Notes: generated by a model not told the origin, from the sequence alone. DNA of 64,000 nt from Klebsiella michiganensis (GCA_000963575.1 CP011077.1:3534001-3598000); one strand, 5' to 3'. Numbered from the stretch's first letter, positions 43,278-52,311 are shown. Made by a program: numbers and translations.

Positions 43278-44846
43278 ATGCTCGACACAACAATGAAAAC
43301 CCAGCTCAAAGCCTATCTTGAGAGACTAACGAAACCTGTTGAGTTGATTGCCACGCTGGACGACGGCGCGAAATCATCTGAAGTAAAAGAACTGCTGGCA
43401 GAAATCGCTGAGTTATCCGACAAAGTTTCTTTCAGCATTAATAACGACCTGCCGGTGCGCAAGCCGTCGTTTTTGATCACTAATCCAGGCTCAAGCCAGG
43501 GCCCGCGCTTTGCAGGCTCCCCGCTGGGTCACGAATTCACTTCCCTGGTGCTGGCACTGCTCCAGGTCGGCGGTCACCCGTCCAAAGAATCTCAGGAGCT
43601 GCTGGCGCAAATCCGTGAGATCGACGGCGACTTCCACTTCGAAACCTATTATTCCCTCTCCTGCCACAATTGCCCGGACGTTGTGCAGGCGCTGAACCTG
43701 ATGAGCGTGTTGAACCCGCGCATCACCCACACCGCTATCGACGGCGGCGTTTACCAGAATGAAATTCAGGAACGCAACGTGATGGGCGTGCCTGCCGTCT
43801 ACCTGAACGGCAAAGAGTTTGGCCAGGGCCGCATGACGCTGGCTGAAATTGTGGGCAAAATTGACACTGGCGCGGAAAAACGCGCGGCGGACGCGCTGAA
43901 CCAGCGTGAAGCTTATGACGTACTGATCGTCGGCAGCGGCCCTGCGGGCGCGGCGGCGGCGGTATATGCGGCGCGTAAAGGCATCCGTACCGGCCTGATG
44001 GGCGAGCGCTTCGGCGGCCAGGTGCTGGATACCGTGGATATCGAAAACTACATTTCCGTACCAAAAACTGAAGGCCAGAAGCTGGCGGGGGCGCTGAAAG
44101 CCCACGTTGACGATTACGATGTGGACGTGATTGACACCCAAAGCGCCAGCAAGCTGATCCCGGCCAAAACCGAAGGCGGCCTGCACCAGATCCAAACCGC
44201 ATCAGGCGCAACGCTGAAAGCCCGCAGCATCATCGTGGCAACCGGCGCCAAATGGCGCAACATGAACGTGCCGGGTGAAGATCAGTACCGCACCAAGGGC
44301 GTGACCTACTGCCCGCACTGCGACGGCCCGCTGTTTAAAGGCAAGCGCGTGGCGGTGATCGGCGGCGGGAACTCCGGCGTGGAAGCGGCCATTGACCTGG
44401 CGGGCATCGTCGAGCACGTTACCCTGCTGGAATTTGCCCCGGAAATGAAGGCCGACCAGGTGCTGCAGAACAAAGTGCGCAGCCTGAAAAACGTCGACAT
44501 CGTGCTGAACGCCCAGACGCTGGAAGTGAAAGGCGACGGCAGCAAAGTGACCGGCCTGCAGTATAAAGACCGCGTGACCGAAAGCGTGCATGACGTTGCC
44601 CTGGCCGGTATCTTCGTGCAAATCGGCCTGCTGCCGAACACCACCTGGCTGGAAGGCAGCGTGGAGCGCAACCGCATGGGTGAAATCATCATCGACGCGA
44701 AATGCGAAACCACCGTGAAAGGCGTGTTCGCCGCGGGCGACTGCACCACCGTGCCTTACAAACAGATCATCATCGCCACCGGTGAAGGCGCGAAAGCTTC
44801 CCTGAGCGCGTTTGATTACCTGATTCGCACCTCAGCCCCGGAATAA
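43278..44846 (+). CDS. ahpF: Alkyl hydroperoxide reductase subunit F (AhpF)
   Basis: AhpF is the NADH-dependent flavoprotein disulfide reductase that regenerates AhpC. It has 522 residues. An N-terminal double-thioredoxin-fold domain carries the CHNC redox pair (Cys129/Cys132). FAD-binding starts at VLIVGSGPAGAAAA, NAD-binding at AVIGGGNSGVEAA, and the second redox pair is CPHC. I chose ATG at 43278 (MLDTTMKTQL), with CAGGGAG upstream; a TTG two codons earlier is in frame but weaker. It is flanked by two copies of an RNA-like repeat. Confidence 0.97.
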   Translation: MLDTTMKTQLKAYLERLTKPVELIATLDDGAKSSEVKELLAEIAELSDKVSFSINNDLPVRKPSFLITNPGSSQGPRFAGSPLGHEFTSLVLALLQVGGHPSKESQELLAQIREIDGDFHFETYYSLSCHNCPDVVQALNLMSVLNPRITHTAIDGGVYQNEIQERNVMGVPAVYLNGKEFGQGRMTLAEIVGKIDTGAEKRAADALNQREAYDVLIVGSGPAGAAAAVYAARKGIRTGLMGERFGGQVLDTVDIENYISVPKTEGQKLAGALKAHVDDYDVDVIDTQSASKLIPAKTEGGLHQIQTASGATLKARSIIVATGAKWRNMNVPGEDQYRTKGVTYCPHCDGPLFKGKRVAVIGGGNSGVEAAIDLAGIVEHVTLLEFAPEMKADQVLQNKVRSLKNVDIVLNAQTLEVKGDGSKVTGLQYKDRVTESVHDVALAGIFVQIGLLPNTTWLEGSVERNRMGEIIIDAKCETTVKGVFAAGDCTTVPYKQIIIATGEGAKASLSAFDYLIRTSAPE

Positions 44847-44885
44847 AGCACCTGCCAAAAAGGCCGCGCCACAGCGGCCAGCCAT

Positions 44886-44911
44886 AAAAAAGCGGCTCAC
44901 TGAGCCGCTTC
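44886..44911 (+). terminator. Rho-independent terminator of ahpF
   Basis: AAAAAAGCGGCTCA-C-TGAGCCGCTT forms a 9-bp stem. The same hairpin sequence occurs again at about 45050-45072, so copy 2 of the repeat is bracketed by identical terminator stems. The T run here is short. Confidence 0.65.
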
Positions 44912-44968
44912 ATGGTATCGAGAAATCCCAGACAAACGCAGCATTGCCATAGGAATTAAATTCAGTAA

Positions 44969-45038
44969 TAAGGAAAATCATTTTGATGATTTTCGGCTGA
45001 TAACCACACAGAGGGAAAACCACGCTTTTCCCTCTGTG
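44969..45038 (+). repeat. Two-hairpin repeated element, copy 2 (between ahpF and cysS)
   Basis: The hairpin GAAAATCAT-TTTG-ATGATTTTC is followed by the conserved CGGCTGATAACCACA. A perfect 13-bp stem (45007-45019 and 45026-45038) then encloses the loop CCACGC. Relative to copy 1, both stems differ at paired positions with pairing kept, while the unpaired linker and loop are conserved. TTGCCA, 16 bases, TAATAA just upstream could be a promoter. Confidence 0.7.
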
Positions 45039-45045
45039 TTATCAA

Positions 45046-45075
45046 AAAAAAAGCGGCTCACTGAGCCGCTTTTTC
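45046..45075. terminator. Bidirectional terminator between repeat copy 2 and cysS
   Basis: The stem AGCGGCTCA/TGAGCCGCT has an A run before it and TTTTT after it, so it can end plus-strand transcripts from the repeat and minus-strand cysS mRNA. Confidence 0.85.
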
Positions 45076-45087
45076 ACGTTCTGAATC

Positions 45088-46473
45088 TTACTTACGGCGC
45101 CAGGTCGTGCCGGCCGCGCCGTCTTCCAGCACGATGCCCATCTCGTTCAGACGGTCACGCGCCTGGTCCGCCAGCGCCCAGTCTTTCGACTGACGCGCAT
45201 CGTTACGCTGCTTGATCAGCGCTTCGATTTCCGCCACTTCGCCGTCGTCCGCCTGCGCGCCGCCCTGCAGGAACTGTTCCGGATCCTGCTCCAGCAGGCC
45301 CAGAATTGCGGAGAGCTTACGCAGCGCCGCTGCCAGTCCGTTTGCCGCCGCCAGATCTTCCGCTTTCAGGCGGTTCACTTCGCGAGCCATATCGAACAGC
45401 ACGGAGTAGGCTTCCGGGGTGTTGAAGTCATCGTCCATCGCTTCACGGAAGCGGGCCTCGAAGGCTTCGCCCCCGGCTGGCGCCACTCTGCTGTCGGTCC
45501 CGCGCAGCGAGGTGTACAGACGCTCCAGCGCCGAGCGGGCCTGTTTCAGGTTCTCTTCGCTGTAGTTGAGCTGGCTGCGGTAGTGGCCGGACATCAGGAA
45601 GTAACGCACGGTTTCCGCGTCGTAATACTTCAGCACGTCACGCACGGTGAAGAAGTTGCCCAGGGATTTGGACATCTTCTCGCGGTCAACCATCACCATC
45701 CCGGAGTGCATCCAGGTGTTAACGTACTCGCCGTCATGGGCACAGGTAGACTGCGCGATTTCGTTCTCGTGGTGCGGGAACATCAGGTCAGAGCCGCCGC
45801 CGTGAATGTCAAAGTGGTTGCCCAGTTCTTTGCAGTTCATGGCGGAACATTCGATGTGCCAGCCCGGACGGCCTTCACCCCACGGAGAAGTCCACGCCGG
45901 CTCGCCCGGCTTGGACATTTTCCACAGCACGAAGTCCATCGGGTTGCGCTTCACGTCAACCACGTCCACGCGCGCGCCGGCCTGAAGCTGCTCCAGATCC
46001 TGGCGAGACAGCAGGCCGTAATTCGGGTCGGTTAGCACCGAGAACATCACGTCGCCGTTTTCCGCCACATAGGCGTGATCGCGGGCCAGCAGCTGTTCAA
46101 CAATTTCGATGATTTCCGGAATGTGTTTGGTCGCACGCGGCTCGCTGTTCGGGCGTAAAATGTTCAGCGCGTCGAAATCTTTGTGCATTTCCACGACCAT
46201 GCGGTCGACCAGCGCTACAAAGTCTTCGCCATTTTCATGGGCGCGCTTAATGATTTTATCGTCAATGTCGGTGATGTTACGCACGTAGTTCAGCTCATAG
46301 CCCAGGGAACGCAGGTAGCGCGCCACCACGTCAAACGCAACAAAAGTACGGCCATGGCCGATGTGACAGAGATCGTAAACGGTGATACCACACACGTACA
46401 TGCCTACCTTTCCGGCATGAATAGGTTTGAATTCCTCTTTTTGGCGAGTCAGTGTATTAAATATTTTTAACAT
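45088..46473 (-). CDS. cysS: Cysteinyl-tRNA synthetase CysS
   Basis: CysS charges tRNA-Cys. The 461 residues match E. coli. Class I motifs are visible: the HIGH motif in CHIGHGRTFV and KMSKS in DREKMSKSLGN. Zinc ligands are Cys in MYVCGITVYD, then ECSAMNC and HHENEIAQS. The family C-terminal anticodon-binding part follows. It is divergent from ppiB, as in E. coli. Confidence 0.98.
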   Translation of the reverse strand: MLKIFNTLTRQKEEFKPIHAGKVGMYVCGITVYDLCHIGHGRTFVAFDVVARYLRSLGYELNYVRNITDIDDKIIKRAHENGEDFVALVDRMVVEMHKDFDALNILRPNSEPRATKHIPEIIEIVEQLLARDHAYVAENGDVMFSVLTDPNYGLLSRQDLEQLQAGARVDVVDVKRNPMDFVLWKMSKPGEPAWTSPWGEGRPGWHIECSAMNCKELGNHFDIHGGGSDLMFPHHENEIAQSTCAHDGEYVNTWMHSGMVMVDREKMSKSLGNFFTVRDVLKYYDAETVRYFLMSGHYRSQLNYSEENLKQARSALERLYTSLRGTDSRVAPAGGEAFEARFREAMDDDFNTPEAYSVLFDMAREVNRLKAEDLAAANGLAAALRKLSAILGLLEQDPEQFLQGGAQADDGEVAEIEALIKQRNDARQSKDWALADQARDRLNEMGIVLEDGAAGTTWRRK

Positions 46474-46648
46474 CAGGGGATTCCATGTAAGCGTGTGGAA
46501 GAATACTCCCGGTTATCTTACCCGATTATTTTCCCCGACGGCAGTCTGCTTTGCATTACTGACTATGATGTAGCGTTATGCTATAACAGCGTGCTGGTAC
46601 GACGGCACCGTTTGCCGCCGTACTCTCTGACACTCATAGGATGCAAGC

Positions 46649-47143
46649 ATGGTTACTTTTCACACTAATCACGGCGACATCGTCATCAAAACTTTTGATG
46701 ATAAAGCGCCTGTTACCGTTAAAAACTTCCTGGACTACTGCCGCGAAGGCTTCTACAACAACACCATTTTCCACCGTGTGATCAACGGCTTTATGATCCA
46801 GGGCGGCGGTTTCGAACCGGGTATGAAGCAGAAAGCGACCAAAGACACCATTCAGAACGAAGCGAATAACGGCCTGAAAAACACCCGTGGTACGCTGGCA
46901 ATGGCTCGTACCCAGGCTCCGCACTCTGCAACCGCACAGTTCTTCATCAACGTGGCCGATAACGACTTCCTGAACTTCAGCGGCGAAAGCCTGCAGGGTT
47001 GGGGCTACTGCGTGTTCGCAGAAGTGGTTGAAGGTATGGACGTGGTTGAGAAAATCAAAGGCGTTTCCACCGGCCGCAGCGGTATGCACCAGGATGTACC
47101 GAAAGAAGACGTTATTATCGAAAGCGTAACCGTAAGCGAATAA
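46649..47143 (+). CDS. ppiB: Cytoplasmic peptidyl-prolyl cis-trans isomerase B (PpiB)
   Basis: PpiB is a cyclophilin that speeds proline isomerisation during folding. It has 164 residues, as in E. coli, and no signal peptide, so it is cytoplasmic. Active-site segments include FHRVINGFMIQGG and ATAQFFINVADN. ATAGGATG precedes the start. The stop overlaps the lpxH start (TAATG), so the genes are coupled. Confidence 0.97.
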   Translation: MVTFHTNHGDIVIKTFDDKAPVTVKNFLDYCREGFYNNTIFHRVINGFMIQGGGFEPGMKQKATKDTIQNEANNGLKNTRGTLAMARTQAPHSATAQFFINVADNDFLNFSGESLQGWGYCVFAEVVEGMDVVEKIKGVSTGRSGMHQDVPKEDVIIESVTVSE

Positions 47144-47865
47144 TGTCGACGCTGTTTATTGCAGATTTACACCTCTGCTCAGAAGAACCGGCGATTACCG
47201 CCGGTTTTCTGCGTTTTTTGGCCGGGGAAGCCCGTCGGGCAGATGCGCTTTACATCCTCGGCGACCTGTTTGAAGCCTGGATTGGCGATGACGACCCGGA
47301 ACCGCTGCACTCGCAAATCGCCGCCGCGATCAAAGCCCTGGTTGATTCAGGCGTGCCCTGCTACTTCATTCACGGCAACCGCGACTTCCTGCTCGGCAAA
47401 CGCTTTGCCAAAGCCAGCGGCATGACGCTGCTACCCGAAGAGAAGCTGCTCGACCTGTATGGCCGCAAAGTGCTGATCATGCACGGCGACACGCTGTGTA
47501 CCGACGACGAAGGCTACCAGGCGTTTCGCCGTAAGGTTCACCAGCCCTGGCTTCAGGCGCTGTTTCTTGCCTTCCCCCTGTTTATCCGCAAACGCATTGC
47601 CGCCCGGATGCGCGCCGGCAGCAAGGCCGCCAACAGCAGCAAGTCGATGGCCATTATGGACGTTAATCCGCAGGCCGTGGTCGACACCCTCACCCGTCAC
47701 CAGGTTCAATGGCTGATTCACGGGCACACGCACCGCCCGGCGATTCACGAACTCGAGGCTAACGGGCACCCCGCTTTCCGCTGCGTATTAGGCGCATGGC
47801 ATGAAGCAGGGTCGATGATCAAAGTGACGGCGGAAAACGTCGAGCTGATCCACTTTCCTTTCTGA
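47143..47865 (+). CDS. lpxH: UDP-2,3-diacylglucosamine hydrolase LpxH
   Basis: LpxH removes UMP from UDP-2,3-diacylglucosamine to form lipid X in lipid A synthesis; it is a peripheral inner-membrane protein. It has 240 residues, as in E. coli. Calcineurin-like metal motifs are seen: ADLHLCS, LGDLFEAWIGDDD, HGNRDFLLG, IMHGDTLCTDD and HGHTHRP. It starts inside the ppiB stop codon. Confidence 0.97.
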   Translation: MSTLFIADLHLCSEEPAITAGFLRFLAGEARRADALYILGDLFEAWIGDDDPEPLHSQIAAAIKALVDSGVPCYFIHGNRDFLLGKRFAKASGMTLLPEEKLLDLYGRKVLIMHGDTLCTDDEGYQAFRRKVHQPWLQALFLAFPLFIRKRIAARMRAGSKAANSSKSMAIMDVNPQAVVDTLTRHQVQWLIHGHTHRPAIHELEANGHPAFRCVLGAWHEAGSMIKVTAENVELIHFPF

Positions 47866-47899
47866 TAACAAAGCCCGCTTTTTTGCCGATTCGTTAACC

Positions 47900-47915
47900 A
47901 CGCAACCGTTTTCCT
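47900..47915 (+). promoter_or_regulatory. PurR operator of purEK
   Basis: ACGCAACCGTTTTCCT matches the PurR consensus at 15 of 16 positions (ACGCAAACGTTTTCNT) and the known E. coli purE operator. It lies about 90 bases before purE, so repression by PurR with hypoxanthine or guanine is expected. Confidence 0.8.
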
Positions 47916-48004
47916 TGCCGGAAGTTCGTGCTATTCTCTGAGCCCTTCTGAACGGGCGCCCGACGCCCGATGATGTCTGCACACCCACAGGAGTTTTGAG
48001 ACGC

Positions 48005-48514
48005 ATGTCTTCTGAGCACACCCCGGCGCGTATCGCCATTGTTATGGGTTCCAAAAGTGACTGGGCCACCATGCAGTTCGCCGCGGAAATCCTTACCGCC
48101 CTGAATGTCCCTCACCATGTCGAAGTCGTCTCCGCCCACCGCACGCCGGACAAGCTTTTCAGCTTCGCCGAGCAGGCCGAAGCCAATGGCTACCAGGTTA
48201 TTATCGCCGGAGCCGGGGGCGCAGCGCACCTGCCGGGTATGCTGGCCGCGAAAACCCTGGTCCCGGTGCTGGGTGTGCCGGTCCAAAGCGCCGCCCTTAG
48301 CGGCGTGGACAGCCTGTATTCTATCGTCCAGATGCCGCGCGGCATTCCGGTCGGCACGCTGGCCATCGGTAAAGCCGGGGCCGCCAACGCCGCCCTGCTG
48401 GCCGCGCAGATTCTGGCCCTGCATGATGCCGAACTGAGCCAGCGCCTGGCGACCTGGCGTCAAACCCAGACCGACGAAGTGCTCGATAATCCGGACCCAC
48501 GGAGCGAAGCATGA
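48005..48514 (+). CDS. purE: N5-carboxyaminoimidazole ribonucleotide mutase PurE
   Basis: PurE converts N5-CAIR to CAIR in purine synthesis, as an octamer. It has 169 residues, like E. coli. The signatures VMGSKSDWATM, SAHRTPD and AGAGGAAHLPGM are present. I chose ATG at 48005, with CAGGAG upstream; a TTG three codons earlier is in frame and overlaps that region. purK overlaps by 4 bases. Confidence 0.97.
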   Translation: MSSEHTPARIAIVMGSKSDWATMQFAAEILTALNVPHHVEVVSAHRTPDKLFSFAEQAEANGYQVIIAGAGGAAHLPGMLAAKTLVPVLGVPVQSAALSGVDSLYSIVQMPRGIPVGTLAIGKAGAANAALLAAQILALHDAELSQRLATWRQTQTDEVLDNPDPRSEA

Positions 48515-49581
48515 AACGCGTTTGTGTATTAGGTAACGGTCAACTGGGACGTATGCTCCGCCAGGCCGGTGAACCGCTGGGCATCGCCGTTTACCCTGTC
48601 GGGCTGGACGCCGAGCCGGAAGCCGTGCCGTTCGCTCAGAGCGTGATCACCGCCGAGATTGAGCGCTGGCCGGAAACCGCGCTCACCCGCGAACTGGCGC
48701 GCCATAACGCCTTCGTTAACCGCGATATCTTCCCGATCATCGCCGACCGCCTGACGCAAAAGCAGCTGTTCGATAAGCTCGGCCTGGCCACCGCCCCGTG
48801 GCAGCTGCTTGCCGGCAGCCACGAATGGCCTGAGGTATTCAGCCAGCTGGGCTCTCTGGCGATTGTGAAACGCCGGGTGGGGGGCTACGACGGCCGCGGC
48901 CAGTGGCGCTTACGTGCCGATGAAACCGACCAGCTGCCGGAAGAGTGCTACGGCGAATGCATCGTCGAGCAGGGCATCAACTTCTCCGGTGAAGTGTCTC
49001 TGGTGGGCGCCCGCGGCCACGACGGCAGCACGGTGTTCTACCCGCTGACCCATAACCTGCACCAGGACGGCATTCTGCGCACCAGCGTCGCCTTCCCGCA
49101 GGCCAACGCCGAGCAGCAGCGCCAGGCCGAAACCATGCTTACCGCCATCATGCACGAGCTGGGCTACGTCGGCGTGATGGCGATGGAGTGCTTCGTCACC
49201 CCTGCCGGCCTGCTGATCAACGAGCTGGCTCCGCGCGTGCACAACAGCGGGCACTGGACGCAAAACGGCGCCTCCATCAGCCAGTTCGAGCTGCACCTGC
49301 GCGCCATCGTGGATTTGCCGCTGCCGCAGCCGGTGGTGAATGCGCCGTCGGTGATGGTGAACCTGATCGGCACCGACCTGAACTACGCCTGGCTCAAGCT
49401 GCCGCTGGTGCACCTGCACTGGTACGACAAAGAGGTTCGTCCGGGCCGCAAAGTCGGGCACCTCAACCTGAACGACAGCGATACCGGCCGCCTGAGCGCC
49501 TCGCTGGAAGCCCTGGTTCCCCTGCTGCCGGCGGAATACGCCAGCGGCATTGCCTGGGCGCAGAGCAAGCTGGTGAAGTAA
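48511..49581 (+). CDS. purK: 5-(carboxyamino)imidazole ribonucleotide synthase PurK
   Basis: PurK is an ATP-grasp enzyme that makes N5-CAIR from AIR, bicarbonate and ATP, feeding PurE. It has 356 residues against 355 in E. coli. The N-terminal pre-ATP-grasp motif VLGNGQLGRMLRQA, the ATP-grasp core (KRRVGGYDGRGQWR) and the metal site (INELAPRVHNSGHWT) are seen. The start overlaps the purE stop (ATGA). Confidence 0.97.
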   Translation: MKRVCVLGNGQLGRMLRQAGEPLGIAVYPVGLDAEPEAVPFAQSVITAEIERWPETALTRELARHNAFVNRDIFPIIADRLTQKQLFDKLGLATAPWQLLAGSHEWPEVFSQLGSLAIVKRRVGGYDGRGQWRLRADETDQLPEECYGECIVEQGINFSGEVSLVGARGHDGSTVFYPLTHNLHQDGILRTSVAFPQANAEQQRQAETMLTAIMHELGYVGVMAMECFVTPAGLLINELAPRVHNSGHWTQNGASISQFELHLRAIVDLPLPQPVVNAPSVMVNLIGTDLNYAWLKLPLVHLHWYDKEVRPGRKVGHLNLNDSDTGRLSASLEALVPLLPAEYASGIAWAQSKLVK

Positions 49582-49595
49582 AATCGCACCTCGTA

Positions 49596-49623
49596 TGACC
49601 CTCTGTTTGACATTAGAGGGTCA
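49596..49623 (+). terminator. Hairpin after purK (weak terminator)
   Basis: Perfect 9-bp arms TGACCCTCT/AGAGGGTCA with a 10-base loop lie 14 bases after purK. Only a short T stretch follows. Confidence 0.45.
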
Positions 49624-49698
49624 GACCCATTTCCCCCTGCCCCTTTTCTTTGCCCGACCAGAAGCGCACAATCCCCCCGTTTCGCCGCTTGAGACTCA

Positions 49699-49843
49699 GA
49701 GCCTATCCCAGTAGGCGTCCATTGTTGCCGCCAGTTTGGATATGGACAGCGTGGAAAAACCGGAGCGTACACGCAGTACGTGAGGATTTTGAACCCTGCC
49801 CATGGCCAAAATGGCAAATAAAATAGCCTGATGGGAAAGGCTC
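49699..49843. mobile_element. MITE-like element with terminal inverted repeats, upstream of selU
   Basis: This 145-bp element has terminal inverted repeats GAGCCTATCCCAGTAGGC and (reverse complement of the other end) GAGCCTTTCCCATCAGGC, matching at 15 of 18 positions. It has no coding capacity. The interior has a palindromic CGTACACGCAGTACG. It resembles a short intergenic repeat I recall from several enterobacterial genomes. Its right end lies 12 bases before the selU ATG, right at the ribosome-binding site. Confidence 0.7.
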
Positions 49844-49855
49844 TAAGGTTATGCC

Positions 49856-50953
49856 ATGGAAAAACGCCCCAACACGCAGGACTACGACCGCCTGCTGTGC
49901 AATGACATCCCGCTGATAGACGTTCGCGCCCCGGTAGAGTTCGCTCAGGGTTCAATGCCCGCCGCGCATAACTTACCGCTGATGCTGGACGAGGAACGCG
50001 CGCAGGTCGGGACATGCTATAAGCAGCAGGGCCAGCAGGCCGCCGTCGACCTGGGGCACCGGCTGGTTAGCGGCGAGCGAAAAGCCAGCCGAATCGAACG
50101 CTGGCTGGAGAGCTGCCGCCGGCAGCCCGAGGGCTATTTGTGCTGCGCCCGGGGCGGGATGCGCAGCCACATCGTGCAGCAGTGGCTGCGGGAGAGCGGC
50201 CTCGAGTACCCGCTGGTCACCGGCGGCTACAAAGCCCTGCGCCAGCGCGCCATGCAGGTGATCGACACCCGTTCTCAGTGGCCGATGATTATCGTCAGCG
50301 GCAACACCGGCTGCGGCAAAACCATCCTGATCCGCTCGCTGCCGACGGGCGTTGACCTTGAAGGCCTGGCGCACCATCGCGGGTCGTCGTTCGGCCGCAC
50401 GATTGTGGCCCAGCCTTCTCAGGCCAGCTTCGAAAACAACCTCGCCGTCACCCTGCTGAAAATCAGCCCGACCGAGCCCCAAACGCTGGTTGTGGAGGAT
50501 GAAGGCCGGATGATTGGCTCCCGCCATATTCCCGAAGCCTTCAGGGAACAGATGCTGCGCTCGCCAATTGTGGCCATCGACGATCCGTTCGAGCTGCGGC
50601 TGGAGCGCCTCAAAAACGAATACTTCCGGCAGATGAGCGAGGCGTTTTTATCCGTCAGCGAGGAAGAAACCGCCTGGCGTGATTACGCCGAGTACCTGCA
50701 CCACGGCCTGTTTGCCATCCGCCGCCGCCTGGGCATGGAACGCTTCCAGCAGTTCACCGCCAGGCTGGACGAAGCCTTGTTAACCCAGCGGAAAACCGGC
50801 TCCTGCGAAGGCCATCTGGCCTGGCTGTCGCCGCTGCTGAAAGAGTATTACGACCCGATGTACCGCTATCAGCTCAGCCAGAAGGCCGACCAGATCGTCT
50901 TCCGGGGTGATTATCAGCAGGTCGAGTCCTGGCTGCGCAGCGTTAACGAGTAG
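49856..50953 (+). CDS. selU: tRNA 2-selenouridine synthase SelU (YbbB)
   Basis: SelU replaces sulfur of 2-thiouridine in tRNA wobble positions with selenium from selenophosphate, via a geranylated intermediate. It has 365 residues against 364 in E. coli. The N-terminal rhodanese domain has catalytic Cys97 in YLCCARGGMRSH. The C-terminal P-loop domain has Walker A GNTGCGKT (149-156). A MITE-like element ends just before its TAAGGT ribosome-binding site, so the promoter lies inside or beyond that element. Confidence 0.95.
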   Translation: MEKRPNTQDYDRLLCNDIPLIDVRAPVEFAQGSMPAAHNLPLMLDEERAQVGTCYKQQGQQAAVDLGHRLVSGERKASRIERWLESCRRQPEGYLCCARGGMRSHIVQQWLRESGLEYPLVTGGYKALRQRAMQVIDTRSQWPMIIVSGNTGCGKTILIRSLPTGVDLEGLAHHRGSSFGRTIVAQPSQASFENNLAVTLLKISPTEPQTLVVEDEGRMIGSRHIPEAFREQMLRSPIVAIDDPFELRLERLKNEYFRQMSEAFLSVSEEETAWRDYAEYLHHGLFAIRRRLGMERFQQFTARLDEALLTQRKTGSCEGHLAWLSPLLKEYYDPMYRYQLSQKADQIVFRGDYQQVESWLRSVNE

Positions 50954-52151
50954 CCGATTTTTCCCCGGCGGCGAGCGTCAGCCCTAGTCCAGTCACCGCC
51001 AGCCCGACCAGCGGAATACCCACCGCCCACGGCAACGTAAACGCCAGCGCAAACAGTGCCGTGCCGGTGGCTGGCCCCACCGAGCCCTGCAGATCGCTCA
51101 CCACCGAAAGCGCCGCCATGTACGTCGCGCGGAGCCGCGCCGGGGCTAACTTATTCACCGCCGTCGGGATCAGCGGGCCGGTCATCATCTGGGACAGCGA
51201 ATAGAGGCAGACCACCATCCCCAGCGTGACGACGTGTGGATGTGCCAATAGCAAAACAAAGGCAGTAATCAGCGCCGAGCCTGCGCTGAGGGTGATAAAT
51301 AACGGCGAGCGGCGGGCAAACAGCTTCGTTAAGGCGAGCTGGCCGACCGTGTTAATCCCCGCCCCAAACGCGAACAGATAACCGATACTGGCCGCACTCA
51401 TCCCCATCTGATTGCTGGCATACAGCGGCATAACGGCCTCCACCCAGCTCCCGGCCACGCCCAGCAGCAGCACCCATATCAGCAGGACGGCCAGACGGCG
51501 GTCCCGGAACGCGGGCAGCAGCGCGCTGAGCCCCTCTTCTTCGTCGGCCTCATCTTCCGCATCAGCGGCTAACGAACGTGTTTCCGACAGGCAAACCGCC
51601 AGCATCAGACCGCCGGCCACCATCACCGAACCTCCGGCCAGGAAGACGTAGCCCAGTCCCTCCTGCACCAGCCCCGTGCCCAACAGCGGCCCGGCAATGG
51701 CGCCCGCCCCGGAACACACGCGCATGATGCTGAACTGGCGGCGGTGCTCCGCCGCGGGCGTGGCGTCGGCCACAATGGTGTAGATAGTCGGGTGCAGCAC
51801 CGACTCAAACAGGCCAATGACGATCAGCACTGCGGCAGCCGCAAAGACGCCGTGAGCAAAGAACAGCGCGATAAAGCCCGCCCCAACGCCGGTCGCCGAA
51901 ATAATCAAAACGGGCCTTCTGCCCACGCGATCGGCAATGCCGCCGATAAACGGCGCGGCCAGCAGTTCGCCCCCGGCATAGCAGCCGAACAGCAGGCCAA
52001 TAAACTCCACCGGAATAGCGGCAGACTGCTGCGCCCACAGCGGGAAAAACGGCACAATCGCGCCGTCAACCAGGCCGACAATGAAATAGAGGATAAAGCC
52101 CAGAACGTGGGGCCTGCGGTACGAAACAAGGGGGGATGCAAACAGTGCCAT
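50943..52151 (-). CDS. MFS transporter, substrate unknown
   Basis: This is a twelve-segment major facilitator superfamily transporter of 402 residues. The loop-2/3 motif is GGIADRVGRRPVL. A strongly acidic central cytoplasmic loop (DAEDEADEEEG, about residue 200) separates the two halves. It resembles drug/metabolite exporters of the MFS_1 class, but I cannot name it. I chose ATG at 52151 over a TTG six codons upstream; both have weak ribosome-binding sites. It is convergent with selU, with an 11-base overlap of the 3' ends. Confidence 0.8.
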   Translation of the reverse strand: MALFASPLVSYRRPHVLGFILYFIVGLVDGAIVPFFPLWAQQSAAIPVEFIGLLFGCYAGGELLAAPFIGGIADRVGRRPVLIISATGVGAGFIALFFAHGVFAAAAVLIVIGLFESVLHPTIYTIVADATPAAEHRRQFSIMRVCSGAGAIAGPLLGTGLVQEGLGYVFLAGGSVMVAGGLMLAVCLSETRSLAADAEDEADEEEGLSALLPAFRDRRLAVLLIWVLLLGVAGSWVEAVMPLYASNQMGMSAASIGYLFAFGAGINTVGQLALTKLFARRSPLFITLSAGSALITAFVLLLAHPHVVTLGMVVCLYSLSQMMTGPLIPTAVNKLAPARLRATYMAALSVVSDLQGSVGPATGTALFALAFTLPWAVGIPLVGLAVTGLGLTLAAGEKSATR

Positions 52152-52281
52152 GATATTACCCAAGTACAATTACCCCGAATGCCGGGGAGAATATGTACGT
52201 TGGATAACGTTAACGTTTACGGCTGGCGAGAAGCTGGAGCGATACTAGCCAATCGTTTGAGAAAGGGCAACTGTGAGTTTT

Positions 52282-52311
52282 GGGGGCTAGTGGTGGGTTG
52301 GGGAATTGGGG
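52282..52311 (+). other. G-quadruplex-capable tract
   Basis: Four G runs (5, 3, 4 and 4 bases, at 52282, 52295, 52300 and 52308) are separated by 8, 2 and 4 bases, and two further GGGG runs follow at 52325 and 52339. This could fold as a quadruplex on the plus strand. Confidence 0.45.

Noticed and set aside
43151..45038. CRISPR array or tandem repeat around ahpF
   Set aside because: There are only two copies, about 1.8 kb apart, with a full gene between them and no spacer pattern or cas genes.
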